DNA of 64,000 nt from Pseudoips prasinana (lineage: Eukaryota; Arthropoda; Insecta; Lepidoptera; Nolidae), in NCBI GenBank assembly GCA_951640165.1, contig OX621245.1, forward strand, positions 18,716,330 to 18,780,329, given 5' to 3'. The translations under genes were made by a program, and so were the position numbers. How positions within the stretch are numbered: the stretch's first letter is position 1; each line of letters opens with the position of its first letter. Shown here piece by piece: positions 11,178 to 22,015 of this stretch. The notes beneath the pieces are model-generated. The model ran no database searches. It saw nothing but the letters and a program-made list of their open reading frames with translations, and was not told the DNA's origin.

Positions 11178-12157
11178 TGAGGATTTGTGTGTCTTAAATA
11201 AAAAATTGACGTTATTAGCAAATGTTCTTGTAACATTAGTTCTTTATAAAGGAAAGCAAAACCATGTATCAAAGAACTTACAATGAAGACAGGTAGTATT
11301 GTAGTATGAAATGCGGGAAATATGAGCGACGTACATGTTTCCGTAAATGGGTGAAGGCATACGATCGGTAGCGAGTTAGTAACCCCTCATGGAACAATCT
11401 CGACGTGTACGCCAGTACGGCTATATCGCGGGCTGGCCGTCTTAGTGATTTGTACACTGCTTCCTATTTATTCATGCAGTTTCTAGAGACGATTACCTAC
11501 TCCCGTAGCTCATGAATAAATTTAAATAATTCCCCGCTGAGGTGTAAATGATGCAAGTTTTTGCATTTAAAACTGTTATTAATCACTTTACTTTTTCTGT
11601 CGACAAATTGCTACGTCGTTGTTCACTGCTCAGTATAACATTTTTAAAGTTACTCAGAAATGTTGTTTTGTAACAAATTATTGTTACCGAGCTAGTTGAT
11701 AAATGGTAGCGACTACGATTGCCCTTATAAATGTCACAATACATTGTATAACTCTCTTGTACCATGGCGACACGCCATTTATAATATGCAAATGAAATAC
11801 TGCATACAAAAATAACCATTTCAATTCTCTAATCAAATTACGTCAGATACGCTGTGAGGTAATAAAGTTTTAAACCCATCTAGGTATGAGAATATCGTCA
11901 GCCATATTACTCGATAAAGACGCGTCCCGGTCGTAGCTAAATATAATGTTTAGTATTTATTTTGGGCTACTACCAGTTGGTTTCGTTGACTTGACTAGGG
12001 ATACCTGTACAATATTATTATGTTTACTAGGGTAGAGATGTCGCAGTAATAAATTTATAGTGGTTATACTATTGGACTATGGAGTCAGTGGTTTCGTGTT
12101 CAAACACATATCAGGCACCAATGACCTTACTTATCCATGTGCGTATTAAAATTTGAC
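11178..12157. other. Stretch without recognised features
   Basis: A 78-codon minus-strand open frame at 11583-11819 has no motif and no family resemblance, so it is treated as chance. No RNA or repeat signature was seen. Confidence 0.5.
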
Positions 12158-12346
12158 TGTACGCGTGGCGGAGCGGCTAAGACAATCACCTCGCCGCTTC
12201 GTGTCTCGGGTTTAATTCTCGCGCTATACAACTGACCCATAAATAGTTGTTCAGAGTCTAGTTATAATTGTGACTTTATATTATATGTTTGTAATTTACC
12301 CCGCGACACAGGGAGTACCTTCACTCATGCGGGCGTTGTTTAAAAA
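12158..12346 (+). mobile_element. tRNA-derived SINE, type C
   Basis: It starts gcgtggcggagcggctaaga (A box), continues ctcgccgcttcgtgtc and a decayed B box (gggtttaattctcgcgc), then 'aaatagttgttcagagtct' and ends in a pyrimidine- and GC-mixed tail (ccccgcgacacaggg ... atgcgggcgttg). Other copies are at 21825-22015, 31560-31735 (minus) and 39287-39480. Confidence 0.75.
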
Positions 12347-12724
12347 ATGAAAATCAAAATGACTAACACAAACATCCTGAGGAAACCTACATGCCTAGGA
12401 GTCCTCCAAAAATGTTTACGATGATATTTTCAATCCTCATGATGATAGGAGACTCTTGCCCAGAATTAGTTTTATTTTCAGCTTTCACGATAGGTACTCT
12501 CATGGTGTATAGTAAGAATATCAACTCGCATCCGATTATGGGTCGAGCGGTCGATTACCACGATATCGGATTGATTGGTGGTATTAGACGTGTTCGTGAT
12601 AATAGTGTGAATTTAATAGAGTGTGATGTGACCGTTCCCATATAATGTTATCTGATACAATGCTATCTATAAATATCTATTATTTTTTTTAATTACTTAA
12701 ATAATTGATTGTGTTTGTATTTAG
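12347..12724. other. Stretch with a possible LINE-type repeat fragment
   Basis: Bases about 12360-12430 (catcctgaggaaacctacat) resemble a dispersed lepidopteran repeat that I remember but cannot check. An 84-codon open frame over it shows no protein family. Confidence 0.3.
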
Positions 12725-12990
12725 TACTAGCTGTGCCCGCGACTTCGTCCGCGTGTTAATTAGTTTATTTTGTTATTTTTTTTGTTTTTTAGTAAAATAA
12801 ATGACTTTTTCGTAAATAAAAGTAGCCTAAGTTACTCCTTATTACATCAGCTACCTGCCAATAAAAGTCCCGTCAAAATCGGTCCAGCCGTTTCAGAGAT
12901 TAGCCGGAACAAACAGACAGACAGACAGACAAAAATTGTAAAAAATGTTATTTTGGTGTATGTACCGTATATATATATATATTCATATTT
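12725..12990 (+). repeat. Interspersed repeat, 'ctagctgtgccc' family
   Basis: It starts actagctgtgcccgcgactt, continues ccgtcaaaatcggtccagcc, includes (cagaca)n at about 12912-12931 and ends at a short (ta)n. The same family as 5628-5838 but a distinct subtype. Confidence 0.65.
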
Positions 12991-13137
12991 ATGTAGTAAA
13001 AACCGGTTATTTCAATATTACAAACAGACACTCCAATTTTATTTATTTGTAGTATAGATTTAAAACAGTTACCTTGCTTGACTTGTGCTTACGTAACAAA
13101 ATAATTACTAGCCAGCATGGAATGGCACGCAGTGTGT

Positions 13138-13285
13138 CATTATCTATATAAGTATGTATTTACAAAGGAAAAGTAGAATATGTAGTACCTATATCAGTTA
13201 TCTGGTTTTCATAGTGCAAGCTCTGCTTTGTTTGGGATCAGATGGCCGTGTGTAAATAATGTCCCAGGGTATTATTATTATTAAA
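13138..13285 (+). mobile_element. 5'-truncated type B SINE
   Basis: Only the 3' half is present: tatataagtatgtatttaca, agctctgctttgtttgggat, gatggccgtgtgtaaataat and a (tta)n tail. The tRNA-like head is missing. Confidence 0.8.
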
Positions 13286-13289
13286 AAAG

Positions 13290-13425
13290 GAAAATAACAA
13301 ATGCATCAGATTGGCTAGTCGAAGCGCTAGGACTTCAATGGAAATGGGCTGGTCACGTAGGTCGTCTTCAAGACCTCAAGTGGAACAAACGCATAACAAG
13401 TTGGGAAGGCCAAACAGGCAATATT
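13290..13425 (+). pseudogene. RTE-type LINE fragment
   Basis: The plus strand translates to LQWKWAGHVGRLQDLKWNKR, matching the 'WAGH..R..D..W' block near the C-terminus of RTE-clade LINE proteins. Only about 40 codons remain, directly after the SINE tail. Confidence 0.65.
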
Positions 13426-14084
13426 TTCTACTCTGTTAAAAAAACTTTTTTATTTATTTTTTATGTTATTTTAATTTATCTCTGCACACTTAAATCATAT
13501 TTAAATATAGCATTGATTTTGTTTAATATTACTTATATTCGTTTCTCGTAATAAATTTTTGACTAGATCTTACTTTTTAGTACAGAGTTATCAAATGGTT
13601 TTTACTGGCGAGGATGCCATAAGTTTGTCTCGATTAATCAAATTCGGTACAAAGGAAGGGTGAAACTTGCAACATAATATCTTCCATAGATATCTTGAAC
13701 AAAGCTTACGTCAGCAAAAAGGGCATAGGCCACTTTTCATCTCGACTAGATAAGTAGTACCCCTGGGAAGCAAATATTTATTTTTCGTTTGTTACATATA
13801 TAAAATCACTAGCTTTTGCTCACGGCTTCGTCCCTATAGTAAATTTTAGTACATAATGTTAAAAAAATACATTACTCATATGTACATCGTAGTTACACAT
13901 TATAAATCTAGCATAACCTGAGGTAATGCTCAATCAATAATTAATTGATTTATTTGTATAAAAAGGTACTTACTTACTTATCGTATGGGCAGTGGTTACC
14001 TAGTGTCAAAGTTGTTCAAGCCGCCCAGTAGGCATTTGACATGGCTTAACGACTACAACCGGGATTGGCAGTTTAACTGGAAAA
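13426..14084. other. AT-rich stretch with short repeat fragments
   Basis: Bases about 13808-13850 (actagcttttgctcacggct) are an edge of the 'ctagctgtgccc' repeat. Bases about 13985-14065 match the fragment at 1008-1095. Nothing else is recognised. Confidence 0.45.
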
Positions 14085-14828
14085 ACCGGCCAAGTGCGAG
14101 TCGGACTCGCCTATAAAGAGTTCCGTAGCAACAAGTATTTCAGTTGATTAAATGAAAGGTAATTTGCGGTTTACGATTTAGACATATTAAAAAAAACCGG
14201 CCAAGTGCGATTCGGACTCGCCCATGAAGGGTTCCGTAGCAAGTATTTCAGTTGATTAAATGAAAGGTAATTTGCGGTTTACGATTTATGACGTATTAAA
14301 AAAAAATCTACTTGCTAGATCTCGTTCAAACCCGAACTTTCGTTGTTTTTGAATTTTCGTTGTTAGTTTGCATGATAATGTACATCATATATTTTTTTTA
14401 GTTTTATCATTCTCTTATTTTAGAAGTTTCAGGGGGAGGGGACACTCATTTTACCACTTTGGAAGTGTCTCTCGCGCAAACTATTCAGTTTAGAAAAAAA
14501 TGATATTTAGAACCCTAATATAATTTTTAAAGACCTATCCATAGACACCCCACATGTATGGTTAAGATGAAAAAAAAATTTGAGTTTCAGTTCTATGTAT
14601 GGGGACCCCCCAAAATTTTTTTTTTTTCTATTTTTGTGTAAAAATCTTAATTCGGTTTAAATGCATCATACATGCAAACCGAATACATCTACTTACCAAG
14701 TTTCAACAGTACAGCTCTTATAGTTTCGGAAAAAAATGGCTGTGACATACGGACGGACGGACAGACAGACAGACATGACGAATCTATAAGGGTTCCGTTT
14801 TTTGCCATTTGGCTACGGAACCCTAAAA
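14085..14828 (+). repeat. 'ccggccaag' repeat, with duplicated head
   Basis: It begins aaccggccaagtgcgagtcg and ends ggctacggaaccctaa, the hallmark ends of a repeat very common in Lepidoptera. The first ~105 bases occur twice in tandem (14085-14190 and 14192-14295). Inside are poly-purine runs, 'gtgtctctcgcgcaaactat', 'ccatagacaccccacatgta' and (acagac)n. No long coding frame exists. The element class is uncertain. Confidence 0.8.
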
Positions 14829-15307
14829 AACAACTTACTAGATCTCGTTTAAACCAATTTTTGCTGGAAGTTTACATGGTAATGTACATCATATTATATA
14901 TTTTTTAATTTTATCATTCTCTTATTTTAGATGTTACAGGGGGGGGGGACACTCATTTTGCCACTTTGAAAATGTCTCTCGTGCAAACTATTCAGTTTAG
15001 AAAAAAATGATATGAGAAATCTCAATATCATTTTTGAAGACCTATCCATAGATACCCCACATGTATGTGTACAATGAAAAAAAAGATTTTGAGTTTCAGT
15101 TCTATGTATGGGGAACCCCTAAAATTATTGTTATTTTTATATTTTTGTGTGAAAATCTTAATGCGGTTCACAGAATACTACTTACCAAGTTTCAACAATA
15201 CAGCCGTTATAGTTTCGGAAAAAAGTGGCTGTGACATACGGATGGACAGACAGACATGACGAATTTATAAGGGTTCTGTTTTTGCCATTTGGCTACGTAA
15301 CCCTAAA
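14829..15307 (+). repeat. Second 'ccggccaag' repeat, lacking its head
   Basis: This directly follows the previous copy in the same orientation and repeats its body from 'acttactagatctcgttt' to the end 'ggctacgtaaccctaa'. It lacks the ccggccaag head, which suggests tandem duplication or unequal exchange. A nine-G run lies near 14940. Confidence 0.8.
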
Positions 15308-15392
15308 AAGGAAAGCTTACCCATCTATGGACTGACCGCGAGCCTAGTTGCTTAAACTCGCCTATCACTTACGAACCGGTGAAAGCATCTAG
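15308..15392 (-). mobile_element. 5S rRNA-like SINE head
   Basis: On the minus strand it reads caccggttcgtaagtgatag, gagtttaagcaactaggctc, then gcggtcagtccatagatggg. This parallels 5S rRNA (ccggttctc...gatcaccgaagttaagcaac...gcggtcagtacttggatggg), which holds the internal Pol III control region. It diverges too far to be a working 5S gene, so a 5S-derived SINE or pseudogene is the better call. A second copy is at 32365-32625. Confidence 0.7.
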
Positions 15393-15887
15393 CTATAAAA
15401 AAGTTTGTAAAGTAGGTAGATAATCATTTTCATTTCTTACCACTAATGATGTGCAAAATTTGGTCATAGCAGACATTTGATTTTAAAATTACTATCAAGT
15501 TCCGTTTGCGGCCTGGGTATCGAATTCCGGGTTAGGCTAAAAAGTGAATTTTAACAGGCAAGAAGTTTGTTGATGTTGGCGGTGTTACATCCCTTTATTG
15601 TTTACGGTAATCACTAGGACAATTACGATGGAACACCTATCCGATACAACCAGGAGGTTATATGGGTCAACCGTTCTATCGTAATTTTATCACTGATGTC
15701 AAAATAAAACTTAGTTTATTATTTCTAAATAACCTACAGTTATAAATAATTAAAAAAAATCCCGTTAACTGACAATTTGCATTCTACATATGGCGGCTTC
15801 TATAGTGTTCCCAAAAGCCAAGCTAAAATCTTGAGTACTAACAAATGTGACTTAATTTGGCAGACATTTTTTTTTTATATAGTATGT
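15393..15887. other. AT-rich stretch, nothing recognised
   Basis: No open frame or motif is visible. Confidence 0.5.
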
Positions 15888-16018
15888 GCCTAAGTATACC
15901 TAATATAACAAATCAAATTTCATCAAAAATTGGTTTGGTAGTTTTTGCGTGAAAGAGTAACAAAGATCCATCCATCCATCCATACTCACAAACTTTCGCA
16001 TTTATAATATTATTAGGA
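15888..16018 (+). repeat. 3' part of a 'ctagctgtgccc' family repeat
   Basis: It contains gtttttgcgtgaaagagtaa, a (atcc)n microsatellite at about 15965-15983 and the characteristic end tttcgcatttataatatta. The head of the repeat is missing. Confidence 0.65.
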
Positions 16019-17552
16019 GATAAATATTTTAAATTCGAGTCTTAGCCTTGTGAACTGTGGCGACTGCGAACATTTAAACATTGTTTTCGTAAATACTGAA
16101 GTGTTTTTGACCTAAATATTGAATTATTTTACTAAGTTCGTTAGTATTTACGTAAATATAGTTATTTACTTTTCTTATTACATTATCATTTCCCTGCAAC
16201 GTTGCTCAGCAGGAGCGTGCTGCAAGATTGATTACTCACAACTTTGACTGGTCTGCTGCTCACTCACGCTAACTAACGAAAGGTCGACTAGAAACAATTG
16301 TAACACCAATTAGTTATTACCTACCCATAAACTAATGATAGTAAATAATTAATAGAAAGTTTTTAATATATTTTGGCAACTAAAACAAAATAGAAACGGG
16401 TGGAATTCAAGCTGTTTCTTTTTAGACATGAATAAGCATAACGATTTCTTTATACCTAAAATAAAATTATTGAATTCATACGACAGGTATCTATTCACTT
16501 ATACACTGTAGTATTGAAATCAGTAGTTTGTTGGACCAAAGTTTGTCATCTATCATTTCACTTCTTCTTCTTCACTTTACTAGACATTCTTAAAAAAACA
16601 CGTTCGTACAATAATCGTTACATTAGACTACTCATAATATCAGGCCACGCACGCACACCGTCTTCCCAATGCGCACTGAAAATGTAAATAAATATTAACC
16701 AATTAATTTGTGTCTTGATAAAATCGCAGAGCCTTGCTCTGGTCAGCTCGTGCGCATGGTCGTTATCGGGAAGCATTCGCCTTTGTATCGGATATCTACG
16801 TCACGGAGACGTTTCGCACTGGTTTGTTGTGAAAATGAGTGCGGAATATACAAATGTGCAGTGATTAGGCATGGTGCGTCGTCGGAGGTAAAAAGTTTAA
16901 TCTATGGCAAAGAACCCACAAATAGGGCATAATTAAAATTGACCATCGTCCGTGCATTACAAAAGTGCGCGACACAAATATATTGCGATAATATACAAAA
17001 ATATTACTGCTCTAAATACTAAATGTTATATTATTTTCTTCATATTATATTGTGTTATTAACACCAACTCGAATTTCTGAAGCTCCTAAGTCGCTTAAGT
17101 ATGAAGGGAAATTTGGAATCATATATCTGTACACGTTAATATAAATATTCCCTACAAGCTTTGGGGTCATTGCGCCGGTTACAAGCCCATTTCTCGTGAG
17201 CGACCACTTGTCTGACTATGTTTATTTAATAAAAAATACCTTTCCTTAGAAAATAAGACTAAAGAGTATGCCTTACTCAAACGCTTGACCCAAAGCAAAA
17301 AAGGACGCTAAGCTTATTATTGACTCAGTGGTATTCGTATGTACGAGTATGTGTGCGGCGCGAGACCAAAACAATAGCAATTTTCGTAATTTAGATGGAC
17401 AACTCATATATGTCTCAATTTTGACTCGTTTGTCACTAAGTTGACAACCAGTGCAATCACCCTATCACCTCGGCAGCTCGAGCGCGGCGCCTGCAGTTAC
17501 GCCAATTCCAACTTTTTTGTGTCTTTATTTCACTTGATGCTATGAAACGATA
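16019..17552. other. Stretch without a supported gene; two GC-richer islands
   Basis: Islands at about 16630-16900 and 17340-17500 (ctcgagcgcggcgcctgcag) stand out from the AT-rich background. A 74-codon frame at 16708-16932 in the first island has no family match. They could be cis-regulatory or promoter DNA, but nothing proves it. Confidence 0.4.
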
Positions 17553-17651
17553 GTACACACGGCTATATATCAAGCTATACTTTTCCAATATAAGCCGACC
17601 TCTCATTGTATCGAAATCCTATACAACTATATGATATGTAGCCGTGTGTAC
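17553..17651. repeat. Short inverted repeat, 99 bp
   Basis: The arm gtacacacggctatatatca (17553-17572) has a reverse complement with one mismatch at 17632-17651. The spacer is 59 bases. It could be a tiny MITE. Confidence 0.6.
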
Positions 17652-18349
17652 ATCATAGTTTGAATAATATTAGATTTAACATCCTAGTGATTTCAATGTC
17701 AAGGTGTACAGTAAGGGCAATTTATAGGCATGTAATTCAGAGTCTTTTTTATTTCATATAGTTACATCCAAATCTTGATAGTTTATACAAATATTGGTTC
17801 CATTCCAATCCGCAACAACAGATAAAACAAGTAGCTGACCATCTACCCAGAATTACAGTTCTGTATTTATTAGAGTAACATTAACACAGTGTGATGAAAT
17901 ACTTTTAGGCTCAAATTGATACCCAAAAATAGCTTCTTCTTTTAAGGCACCAATTTTTTTTAACTTTTTTTAACTTTATCTTGTCTGGGAAAAGCGATAT
18001 AGGAGATATTTCGTTACGTATCGTATCTACAGTCCGTCTGATAGTAAGCGATTATCACGGCTTATTATGGCCTTGCAATATTAGTTTTATTACTCACACA
18101 TTGCTATAAGTTAAATTCTGGAAACCTTGTTCACACTCAGCATATTTAACTATCATTGCAGCGGTTCTGGGTAATAGATATGCTTTCAAAAGTTCACACA
18201 AGTCTAAAAATAAATACGCAAATAGTGGCCCAGCTCCCCAATTGGGTTATTTTTTAAGGACAATCCTTTATTCTTGTTTGTAACTCAAAACATACCTTTC
18301 ATTTCATTTCATAAATATTTCATTTCATTTCAATGAGACTACCAGATAA
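17652..18349. other. AT-rich stretch, nothing recognised
   Basis: A short duplicated 'atttcatttc' tract lies at about 18298-18332. No gene signal was seen. Confidence 0.5.
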
Positions 18350-18592
18350 ACGGATGCGTTGGTAAATGCTTGCCTTTCACGCCGCAGCTCGTGGATTCGA
18401 TTCCCATCCAGGACAGTTATTTGTGCGCATGAACATGTCTGTTTGTCCTGAGTCTAGGTGTAATAATCAATATAAGTATGTATTTACAAAAGAAAAGTAT
18501 CAGTATCTGGTTAGTCAGTTATCTGGTTTCTATAGTACATGTCTGCTTAGTTTGGGATCAGATGGCCGTGTGTGAAGAACGTTTCAGGATTC
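18350..18592 (+). mobile_element. tRNA-derived SINE, type B
   Basis: It has gcgttggtaaatgcttgcct, a B box (ggattcgattccc), the middle 'gaacatgtctgtttgtcctg' and the 3' part 'ctgcttagtttgggatcag'. The first ~15 bases of the family consensus are missing or altered, and the tail is decayed. Confidence 0.8.
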
Positions 18593-19487
18593 GTTAGATA
18601 TCCGTTCACTATTTTAGTAAGTAGTTAGGATTATATACCTACATTATAATGTTGGCATTGGATTGTACCTACACATATAAAACGCATCGCGTATAAGTTA
18701 TTTAACGCTTCTTTTTCAGCCAGCTTTAATTAAAGCACATTAGAATCCTCGAGCTAATAAGTGCCAACAATTTACTTTTGTTACTCCCCAGACGGTTTTA
18801 ATTCGGTTCGTTGTAACCCCTATCTATGTAAATTTTAAAATCAATAATTTGTACGCGATTTCTGTTGTAGTTAAAGGCAATCATAATACGATTTAATCGT
18901 GTTTTCGTATGCGTGAAGCGTACAGTGATGTGGATTCGATATTTCGCTGATAGCGAAGCGGTTGACAGTGAGAGATGAATTTATAGTGGCAGGTAATGCT
19001 CGTCCAACATCATCCTTTCGTAAGTCAGATATTGTTCATGAATGTTGTTAATGTTATATTAAAATATGCTCAATCATCAAACTTTTAGTAAATTGAAACC
19101 TTTCATAAATCATAATTACGAATATTTGTGGTTGAGACGACCAAAGTCACTTTCGTATACCCTTTTTTATAATCTTATATAATAACGATATTTTATTATT
19201 AATGTAATTTGGATCATATTTCGGTCATGCGACGTCAACTAAAATAAAAGTTTTTAATAAGTGCTTGTTTTATAGAAAGTAATTTATTACAGTTTACAAA
19301 GTAGGGACCTAGGTATTTATAATTTTACAAGTTATAAATAACATATCGTGCATTAACCCCGCAACTTCATTATCTTTAACGATTTTACGGTAACAACATA
19401 AAATTATAAAATGCGAAACTGTGATTTTTATATCCATATATTACATGTTACTAAAGTAAAAGGCTCAATATTACCATTAGATGAAGC
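18593..19487. other. AT-rich stretch, nothing recognised
   Basis: No open frame, SINE box or inverted repeat was identified. Confidence 0.5.
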
Positions 19488-19691
19488 AACTTTTAGGGTG
19501 TGAGGGTGTGAGTGCGAGACGGGACGCGACGTCGCCGCGTCGTGCGGGTCGCATTCACCCTGAAGATGACTTCCAGGAGAATTTTGAAACGTTGGCCGAA
19601 TCCAACATAAAATTAAATACGTGAGTTACCCGTTACTATCTTTCATTATGTTGGCACCTCACGTCAGTTTTAAAAATAACTTTTAGGGTGT
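19488..19691 (+). repeat. Unit bounded by a 14-bp direct repeat, GC-rich core
   Basis: The motif aacttttagggtgt occurs at 19488-19501 and again at 19678-19691, 190 bases apart. Between them are a GC-rich core (gacgcgacgtcgccgcgtcg) and the string ctgaagatgacttccaggag...gaaacg. The pattern resembles a mobile-element terminal region, perhaps of a Penelope-like element. The class is not established. Confidence 0.45.
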
Positions 19692-19741
19692 CTACCCTAA
19701 AAGTTATTTTTAAAACTGACGTGAGGTGCCAACATAATGAA
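19642..19741. repeat. Perfect 48-bp inverted repeat with 4-nt loop
   Basis: Arms 19642-19689 and 19694-19741 are exact reverse complements, with loop gtct. The left arm includes ggcacctcacgtcag and the second copy of the 14-bp direct repeat. A perfect long hairpin must be young or maintained, and a template-switch duplication is the simplest origin. Confidence 0.9.
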
Positions 19742-19746
19742 CACAG

Positions 19747-19792
19747 ACAGTGTTGACGTTGGTGCACAGACGTGCACCAACGTCAACACTGT
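19747..19792. repeat. Perfect 21-bp inverted repeat with 4-nt loop
   Basis: The arm acagtgttgacgttggtgca(c) at 19747-19767 pairs exactly with 19772-19792, loop agac. It starts only five bases after the larger hairpin ends. Confidence 0.9.
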
Positions 19793-21824
19793 TTATATTA
19801 TAGACGTAACAACGAGATAGTCTCATCATTACATACTAAGAATGTCGTAAAAAATTTATACGAATTATAGCTATTCTTAAAAATCGGGCTACCGTCTTCT
19901 CGTAGCATTTCCATATTGTCGTTCAGTGCACAAAGGCTCTTAAGCAGCAAGTATAGGTTTGCAAAGCACGCAAATATGACCTCAAAGACCCTTTCACAAA
20001 ATTCTTCAGTCAATTTGTACATCTGTATTGTTTTATGCGCGTATTTTGCATACAAATTTATTGTGGATTACATTTCCATAGATAAATTGAAATCCTTACA
20101 TATATAAGGAGTACAGAATATCCATGGAAATCTAATCCCCAGTAAGCAGAATATTTTACTTTCATATTTATTACAAGCTTGACCTACAATATAATATACA
20201 ATAATAATAATAGTAATATTATCACATAAAAATTGAAAAAAAATATTAGATGTTTTGCAATTGTTTATATTTTCTCAAATTTAAATTATTTAAATGATTT
20301 TTTAGTTTTAAATTTAAACTAAAAAATCATAAATTTCATCCGGTAATTGTCCTGTTGGAATTGAACATGCATCCTCTACGAATCCAGGGTAGGTGCTCTG
20401 ACGGTTAAGCTCCGTTTACTAATTTCATTGAAATCTAATCTTTGATCTAGTGATCAAAGCTGAAGTATTTTTGCGTATATTTATTATTACAGTTTCTAAT
20501 ATGGTGAATACATTATATTAAAAACTGTAATTTATAGGAAAAGGCTTCAAGCTAAGAGTTAAGGGCACTTTTAATACGAACGCTGTCTAAAATTTCATTT
20601 AAACGTTAATAAATCCTTTGTCACCTCTTCAAATCCCATTCACCATGAAAATTTCGAGTTTAATTTGGACGACACGCTTGCTTACTGTAATCCATTCAGT
20701 AAAATCAAAAGATTGTTTAACCGTAGTTTTAATAATATAAAATCAGAGTTTGATGCTAAAAATACGTTCTACAGTTTCCTGGGCAACCTATTAATAATAA
20801 TTAAATATATTACAGCAGTTCATTGGTGCGTAAAACAACACAACATGCATACAATAAACACGCGACACTCGACAGGACAGGACATGTCACGAGCTCAATT
20901 TATGGACACCACTTAGTTGCACGTCATATTATGCTACTGCAACGCTATCAGAAAACTGATTTGAAATGTTCGAAACTGCAATTTTACCTCCAATATATCA
21001 GGAAACACACGTACAGATTTTCCTTGTCTTTTTAATGAAAGTACAGTTGCTTGCGTCCCACAGGATTAGTTCATTTGGACATGGAGTAAATTTACTCAGT
21101 CCAATCTAATGTGGGTACACGCACGTAGGTACCTTCTTATTTAATCTATGGCTTTAATTTCGTCCCGAGGCAGCGATGATACCTAATAGCGAAAGAAAAA
21201 TAAGTAATAAAGTTGTGCGGATCTGGACGGAAATACCAGATGGGCGGTCACCGTAGCTGATGCCGCTTGCGACACAAACTGCATCATTTATGCATTGTGA
21301 ACCCTCCCCTACAAACCCGAATGGCTTTTGCTAGGTATGTATGTATACACAGGACCTCCGAAGTACTACAATAGTACAATTACGTAGAGTGTTTTCTGTA
21401 AGGTATTACGACAGCCGAGAAACTCATAGCTCAAAAAATGCTATGCTTTACGCTATGTTCGGTAAGGATAGTTAATGTAATCGTAAAACGTAATTGTTGA
21501 ATATTAGGGCCTATAATTATTCCCGACCCTTTATGGGTTATATTTCGGGTACCCTTGATATTTTGGGTTGTCATTGAACCATTTTGTAGCATAGGATACA
21601 TATGAAAAACTTCTCAAACTATTCAAACATTCACTTAACAAACAAATGTTATCTTAAAATAAAGGTCCCTATCAGTCTGCACTGGCTCATTTTGTGACAC
21701 AAAACAAATTTAGTTAAATGACCAGAATTGCATCTATCACTTCTATTATTAAATAAATAAATATGTAAACAACGAAAAAAGGTCACAGAGCGTTTTTCCG
21801 AAGTTAAAAAAAAATCCATTAGAC
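19793..21824. other. Stretch without a supported gene
   Basis: An AT-rich hairpin (atgattttttagttt and its complement) lies at 20294-20330. Overlapping short frames at 20665-21035 have no family resemblance. Bases about 21220-21310 are slightly GC-richer but unidentified. Confidence 0.45.
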
Positions 21825-22015
21825 CGCACGAGTGACGTTGCGGCTGAGTCAGTCGCCGCGCCGCTTCGTGTCGTGGGTTCCCGCGCCGGACAACTATTTG
21901 TGTGTCCCATCAATAGTTGTTCTGAGTCTGAATGTAATTTGTGTCCATATCTTATATGTTTTAAGTACCCCGCGACAAAGGGATTTGATTTAAATAGGCG
22001 GGCGTTTTCTTTAAA
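21825..22015 (+). mobile_element. tRNA-derived SINE, type C
   Basis: It reads gcacgagtgacgttgcggct, cgccgcgccgcttcgtgtcg, B box tgggttcccgcgccgg, 'acaactatttgtgtgtccca', 'aatagttgttctgagtctg', and a 3' end 'ccccgcgacaaaggg' then 'aggcgggcgtttt'. Same order as 12158-12346. Confidence 0.75.
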
